A stretch of 27,437 nt of DNA. Source: an uncultured Clostridium sp. Lineage in GTDB: Bacteria; Bacillota; Clostridia; TANB77; CAG-508. The notes beneath the pieces were generated by a model. It saw only the letters and a program-made list of their open reading frames with translations. It was not told the origin of the DNA and made no database searches. The translations under genes and the position numbers were made by a program. Positions 24,865 to 27,437 of this stretch are shown here, piece after piece. The stretch is from contig USHY01000015.1 in the NCBI GenBank assembly GCA_900554635.1, positions 1 to 27,437 of the forward strand. The letters are read 5' to 3'. The first letter of the stretch is position 1. Every line of letters begins with the position of its first letter.

Positions 24865-24889
24865 AGGAAAAAGCGAAAAAAAAAAGAAT
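24865..24889 (+). promoter_or_regulatory. Putative sigma-H promoter of spoVG
   Basis: AGGAAAA (24865-24871), an 11-base gap and AAAGAAT (24883-24889) fit the sigma-H pattern AGGAwww / RnnGAAT. spoVG is a classic sigma-H target in Bacillus subtilis. The region is A-rich, so a chance match is possible. A small inverted repeat GTACAT/ATGTAC (24899-24921) follows in the leader. Confidence 0.45.
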
Positions 24890-24950
24890 AATATAGTAGT
24901 ACATCATAACATATAATGTACAATAAAACTTTGGAAGGCGGTGCACATAC

Positions 24951-25220
24951 ATGCAAATTACAGACGTACGTTTAAGAAAAGTAAATTCAGAAAACAGAAT
25001 GAAAGCTGTTGCTTCTGTAACATTCGATAATGAATTCGTAATTCACGATATCAAAGTTATCGAAAGTCAAAATGGATTATTTATAGCTATGCCTAGCAGA
25101 AAAACTCCAAACGGAGAATTCAAAGATATAGCTCATCCAATCAATGCTGAAACAAGGGAGAAAATTCAAAATGCTATATTAGAAGCATATAACTCTCCTG
25201 ATGCTGAAACAGCTGAATAA
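24951..25220 (+). CDS. spoVG: SpoVG family RNA/DNA-binding regulator
   Basis: 89 residues, nearly all the family core: MQITDVRLRKV, MKAVASVTFDNEFVIHDIKVIE, GLFIAMPSRKTPNGEFKDIAHPI. SpoVG is a small nucleic-acid-binding regulator of sporulation, cell division and surface genes. Codon use is richer in C-ending codons than the neighbours (TTC, ATC, GAC, CGT), consistent with high expression. Unusual ribosome site GGAAGGCGGTG about 8 bases before the ATG. It has its own terminator. Confidence 0.96.
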   Translation: MQITDVRLRKVNSENRMKAVASVTFDNEFVIHDIKVIESQNGLFIAMPSRKTPNGEFKDIAHPINAETREKIQNAILEAYNSPDAETAE

Positions 25221-25228
25221 TAATAAAT

Positions 25229-25254
25229 AAAAAAACACCTTCGGGTGTTTTTTT
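25229..25254 (+). terminator. Intrinsic terminator of spoVG
   Basis: AAAACACC and GGTGTTTT around a TTCG tetraloop, then a T tract. Confidence 0.95.
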
Positions 25255-25314
25255 GTCTTTCTGAAAACCATACAGCCAGAAGGCTTTTAAAATTTTTAAA
25301 TTCCTCAAAAATCA

Positions 25315-25343
25315 TTTACTTTTATCAAATTTTGTGCTATAAT
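25315..25343 (+). promoter_or_regulatory. Sigma-A promoter of carD
   Basis: TTTACT (25315-25320), 17-base spacer, TATAAT (25338-25343) with TGTGC upstream. Confidence 0.65.
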
Positions 25344-25389
25344 AATTATGGTCGATAAAGAAAAAAATGCGTATAAAGGAGTGACTATA

Positions 25390-25941
25390 ATGTTTAATAT
25401 TGGAGATAAAGTAGTATATCCAATGCACGGTGCAGGGGTTATACAAGATATAGAGGAAAAAAATATTTTAGGTGAGAAAACTTCTTATTACATAATAAAA
25501 ATGCCAGGGGAAGTTAAGGTTATGGTACCAACATCAAAGGCAAAAGAAATGGGCGTTAGAGACATTATCAATGGAGAAACAGCAAGTAAAGTCTTCAAAG
25601 TTCTTGAAACAAATTGTACAGAGATGTCTATGAATTGGAACAAGCGTTATAGAGACAACATGGAAAAAATGAAAAGTGGAGACATTTATGAAATAGCAGA
25701 TGTTGTTAGAAATTTAAGTTTTAAGCAAAAAGAAAAAGGACTATCAACAGGAGAAAAGAAAATGTTAATAAATGCAAAACAAATATTAGTAAGTGAATTA
25801 ACACTTGCAGAGAATTCACAAAAAGAGCAAATAGAGGAAGAAGTTGAAACAAAGATAAATCAATCATTTGAAGAATATAATGGAACAGAAGGAAATATTA
25901 CAGAAGAAAATGGAACAGTAAATAAATTAATCAAATTTTAA
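25390..25941 (+). CDS. carD: CarD family transcriptional regulator
   Basis: 183 residues from ATG 25390, chosen because AAAGGAG is 8 bases upstream and the protein then starts MFNIGDKVVYPMHGAGVI, as the family does; the in-frame ATG at 25348 lies too close to the -10. The N-terminal domain (1-60) is the RNA polymerase interaction fold shared with Mfd, whose own version is in this window. The C-terminal helical domain contains NWNKRYRDNMEKMKSGDIYEIADVVRNL and SxGEKKML. CarD binds RNA polymerase and stabilises open complexes. A 25-residue acidic tail follows the conserved domain. Single-gene unit with its own promoter and terminator. Confidence 0.93.
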   Translation: MFNIGDKVVYPMHGAGVIQDIEEKNILGEKTSYYIIKMPGEVKVMVPTSKAKEMGVRDIINGETASKVFKVLETNCTEMSMNWNKRYRDNMEKMKSGDIYEIADVVRNLSFKQKEKGLSTGEKKMLINAKQILVSELTLAENSQKEQIEEEVETKINQSFEEYNGTEGNITEENGTVNKLIKF

Positions 25942-25944
25942 TTG

Positions 25945-25973
25945 AAAAGAACAGATAAAACTGTTCTTTTTTT
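25945..25973 (+). terminator. Intrinsic terminator of carD
   Basis: AAAAGAACAG and CTGTTCTTTT with loop ATAAAA, then TTT. Confidence 0.93.
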
Positions 25974-25984
25974 ATAAAAACACT

Positions 25985-26013
25985 TTATTTTTCTACCCAA
26001 CTTGTGGTAGAAT
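25985..26013 (+). promoter_or_regulatory. Putative promoter of pyrH-frr
   Basis: TTATTT (25985-25990), 17-base spacer, TAGAAT (26008-26013) preceded by TGTGG. The -35 is weak, so the extended -10 may carry it. Confidence 0.5.
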
Positions 26014-26045
26014 AGTAGAGAAAAATAATAAAAGGAGTAAGTAAT

Positions 26046-26750
26046 ATGAAAGTTGCGTATAAGCGAATTTTACTAAAGCTAAGTGGAGAAGCACTAGCAG
26101 GTGAAAAAAAGAATGGTATTGATGCAGAAACATTAGGAAACATATGTGACAAAATCAAGGAAATAGTTGGTATGGGAGTTCAAGTATCAATAGTAGTAGG
26201 AGGAGGAAACTTCTGGAGAGGCAGATATGGTCATCAAATGGAAAGAACAACATCAGATTATATGGGAATGCTTGCAACAACAATAAACGGTTTAGCACTT
26301 CAAGATGCACTAGAATCAAGAGGAATATATACAAGACTTCAAACAGCAATAGAAATGAGACAAATAGCAGAACCATATATCAAAAGAAAAGCTGCAAAAC
26401 ACTTAGAAAAAGGAAGAGTTGTAATATTCTCATGTGGTACAGGAAACCCATATTTTTCTACAGACACTTGTGCTGCTTTAAGAGCTGCTGAAACAGATTC
26501 AGAAGTTATTTTACTTGCAAAAACAATAGATGGAGTATATTCAGCAGATCCAAAAGAAGATAAAACAGCTGTTAAATATGATGAAATTTCATATTTAGAT
26601 ATTTTAAACAAGGATTTAAAAGTAATGGATTCAACAGCTACATCTCTTTGCAGAGATAACAACATTCCACTTATAGTATTTGGAATAGATGACCCTGAAA
26701 ATATAGTAAGAATAATAAAGGGTGAAAAAATAGGTACAATAGTACGCTAA
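26046..26750 (+). CDS. pyrH: Uridylate kinase (UMP kinase)
   Basis: Phosphorylates UMP to UDP in pyrimidine synthesis; a hexameric amino-acid-kinase-fold enzyme. 234 residues, normal length. Motifs: ILLKLSGEALAG, VVGGGNFWRG, DYMGMLATTINGLALQDALE, GTGNPYFSTDTCAALRA, LLAKTIDGVYSADPK and the C-terminal MDSTATSLCRDNNIPLIVF. AAAGGAG lies 10 bases before the ATG. frr follows after 16 bases, the widely conserved pyrH-frr pair. Confidence 0.97.
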   Translation: MKVAYKRILLKLSGEALAGEKKNGIDAETLGNICDKIKEIVGMGVQVSIVVGGGNFWRGRYGHQMERTTSDYMGMLATTINGLALQDALESRGIYTRLQTAIEMRQIAEPYIKRKAAKHLEKGRVVIFSCGTGNPYFSTDTCAALRAAETDSEVILLAKTIDGVYSADPKEDKTAVKYDEISYLDILNKDLKVMDSTATSLCRDNNIPLIVFGIDDPENIVRIIKGEKIGTIVR

Positions 26751-26766
26751 AATTTAGGAGGTTTTT

Positions 26767-27315
26767 ATGGATTTAAGTAATATTGAAGAAAAAATGAGTA
26801 AAACAATAAGTGTTTTACAAGAAGATTTATCAGAAGTTAGAGCAGGAAGAGCAAATCCTGCAATATTAAACAAAATTATGGTTAATTATTACGGAGTTGC
26901 AACACCAATTAATCAAGTTGCAGGAATATCAGTTCCAGAAGCAAGACTTATAGTAATTCAACCATGGGATGCAACACTTTTAAAAGAAATTGAAAAAGAA
27001 ATTTTAAAAGCAGAAATTGGAATTAACCCCAATAATGATGGAAAAGTTATAAGACTAGCATTCCCAGAATTAACAGAAGAAAGAAGAAAAGAATTAGTAA
27101 AAGAAATAAAGAAAATGGGAGAAGAATCTAAAGTAAGTGTTCGTTCTATAAGAAGAGAAGCAATGGATATAGCAAAAGCAGAACAAAAAGAAGGAACAAT
27201 TACAGAAGATGAACTAAAAGGAGCAGAAGATAAAATTCAAAAATTAACAGATAGTAAAGTTGCTGAAATAGATAAAGCAATTGAAAATAAAGAAAAAGAA
27301 ATAATGAGTGTTTAA
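26767..27315 (+). CDS. frr: Ribosome recycling factor
   Basis: With EF-G it splits post-termination ribosomes. 182 residues, normal. It shows VRAGRANPAILNKIMVNYYG, PLxQVAxI-type INQVAGISVPEARLIVIQPWD, IGINPNNDGKVIRLAFPELTEERRKEL and the C-terminal helix ending KAIENKEKEIMSV. AGGAGG is 6 bases from the ATG. It contains TAC GGA (26892) with an out-of-phase CGG and no shift. In Firmicutes uppS usually follows; here a terminator, 0A boxes and an IS end intervene. Confidence 0.97.
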   Translation: MDLSNIEEKMSKTISVLQEDLSEVRAGRANPAILNKIMVNYYGVATPINQVAGISVPEARLIVIQPWDATLLKEIEKEILKAEIGINPNNDGKVIRLAFPELTEERRKELVKEIKKMGEESKVSVRSIRREAMDIAKAEQKEGTITEDELKGAEDKIQKLTDSKVAEIDKAIENKEKEIMSV

Positions 27316-27322
27316 TATATAA

Positions 27323-27348
27323 AAGGAGGCTAAAAAAATAGCCTCTTT
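27323..27348 (+). terminator. Hairpin terminator after frr
   Basis: AAGGAGGCT and AGCCTCTTT with an A-rich loop. The following T tract is short. Confidence 0.7.
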
Positions 27349-27353
27349 AAATT

Positions 27354-27380
27354 TGTCGAAAAATGTCGAATGCTGTCAAT
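27354..27380 (+). promoter_or_regulatory. Two perfect Spo0A-box-like sites and one weaker one, 10-base spacing
   Basis: TGTCGAA at 27354-27360 and 27364-27370, then TGTCAAT at 27374-27380, all exactly 10 bases apart. It resembles the pair at 16725, which also follows a hairpin. Confidence 0.55.
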
Positions 27381-27382
27381 AT

Positions 27383-27437
27383 TGTACTGAACCCAAAAAG
27401 TTGGACAGTATAAATTAGGCTACTAACATGGAATGTT
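27383..27437 (+). mobile_element. Outer end of an IS3-family-like insertion sequence (partial)
   Basis: TGAACCCAAAAAGTTGGACA (27388-27407) matches the terminal inverted repeat style of IS3/IS150-group elements. The transposase would lie beyond the window, so element and orientation are inferred from this end only. Confidence 0.6.

Noticed and set aside
24931..24943. CGG in the spoVG ribosome site (GGAAGGCGGTG) as another CGG event
   Set aside because: It is outside a reading frame, so it cannot be a frameshift site. It may simply be a slightly unusual ribosome-binding site.
503..26894. Out-of-phase CGG such as GCC GGA (503), TGC GGA (4130), GGC GGA (2791), CAC GGT (25428), TAC GGA (26892)
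   Set aside because: The reading frame continues normally through all of them. They serve as the negative control showing that the trinucleotide alone is not enough; it must be in frame.

Overview
The window is a stretch of low-GC chromosome, almost entirely coding on the + strand, from a spore-forming Firmicute. I infer an uncultured-type Clostridia relative: the base composition is very AT-rich, a complete spoIIIAA-AH operon and spoVG are present, tandem Spo0A-box-like sites occur, and the gene order is clostridial (mfd, rlmB, murB, yvcK, ruvC, holA, addA; carD, pyrH, frr). The species cannot be named from the sequence.

The main result is a rule about one codon. Seven genes look broken by +1 frameshifts at 11 places: dnaE three times, mfd, rlmB, murB, a prepilin-like gene, spoIIIAA twice and spoIIIAG twice. 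At every one of these places the codon in the incoming reading frame is CGG. Dropping the single C restores the family-typical protein, which continues with a glycine codon (GGA or GGT). These 11 are the only in-frame CGG codons I could find. CGT, CGC, CGA, AGA and AGG are used normally for arginine. About 33 further CGG trinucleotides lie out of phase inside genes (for example xxC GGN or xCG GNN), and none is associated with a frameshift. A sequencing error cannot know the codon phase, and several of the genes are essential. The simplest reading is that CGG is no longer an arginine codon in this organism and is translated with a +1 shift, so that CGGA/CGGT is in effect a four-base glycine word.

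Layout. 1-2121: 3' part of dnaE. 2177-2230: hairpin and mfd promoter. 2264-7376: mfd, rlmB, murB. 7378-12496: divergent yvcK, glycogen-debranching-type glucosidase, ruvC, holA. 12497-13093: structured intergenic DNA, a promoter, a small membrane protein gene and a strong terminator. 13133-16690: addA. 16697-18246: accessory patch with a hairpin, tandem 0A boxes, promoters, a truncated Rpn/PD-(D/E)XK transposase-like gene, a mini-ORF leader and a prepilin-like gene. 18266-19789: small operon ending in a glycosyltransferase fused to a DUF120 (CTP-dependent riboflavin-kinase-like) domain. 19842-24842: spoIIIAA to spoIIIAH. 24865-25254: spoVG with a sigma-H-like promoter. 25315-27348: carD, pyrH, frr. 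27354-27437: tandem 0A boxes, then the outer end of an IS3-family-like element running off the window.

Many of the genes serve replication and repair (dnaE, mfd, ruvC, holA, addA), cell-wall and RNA maintenance (murB, rlmB, frr, pyrH) and sporulation. Correct handling of CGG would therefore be needed both in growth and in sporulation.
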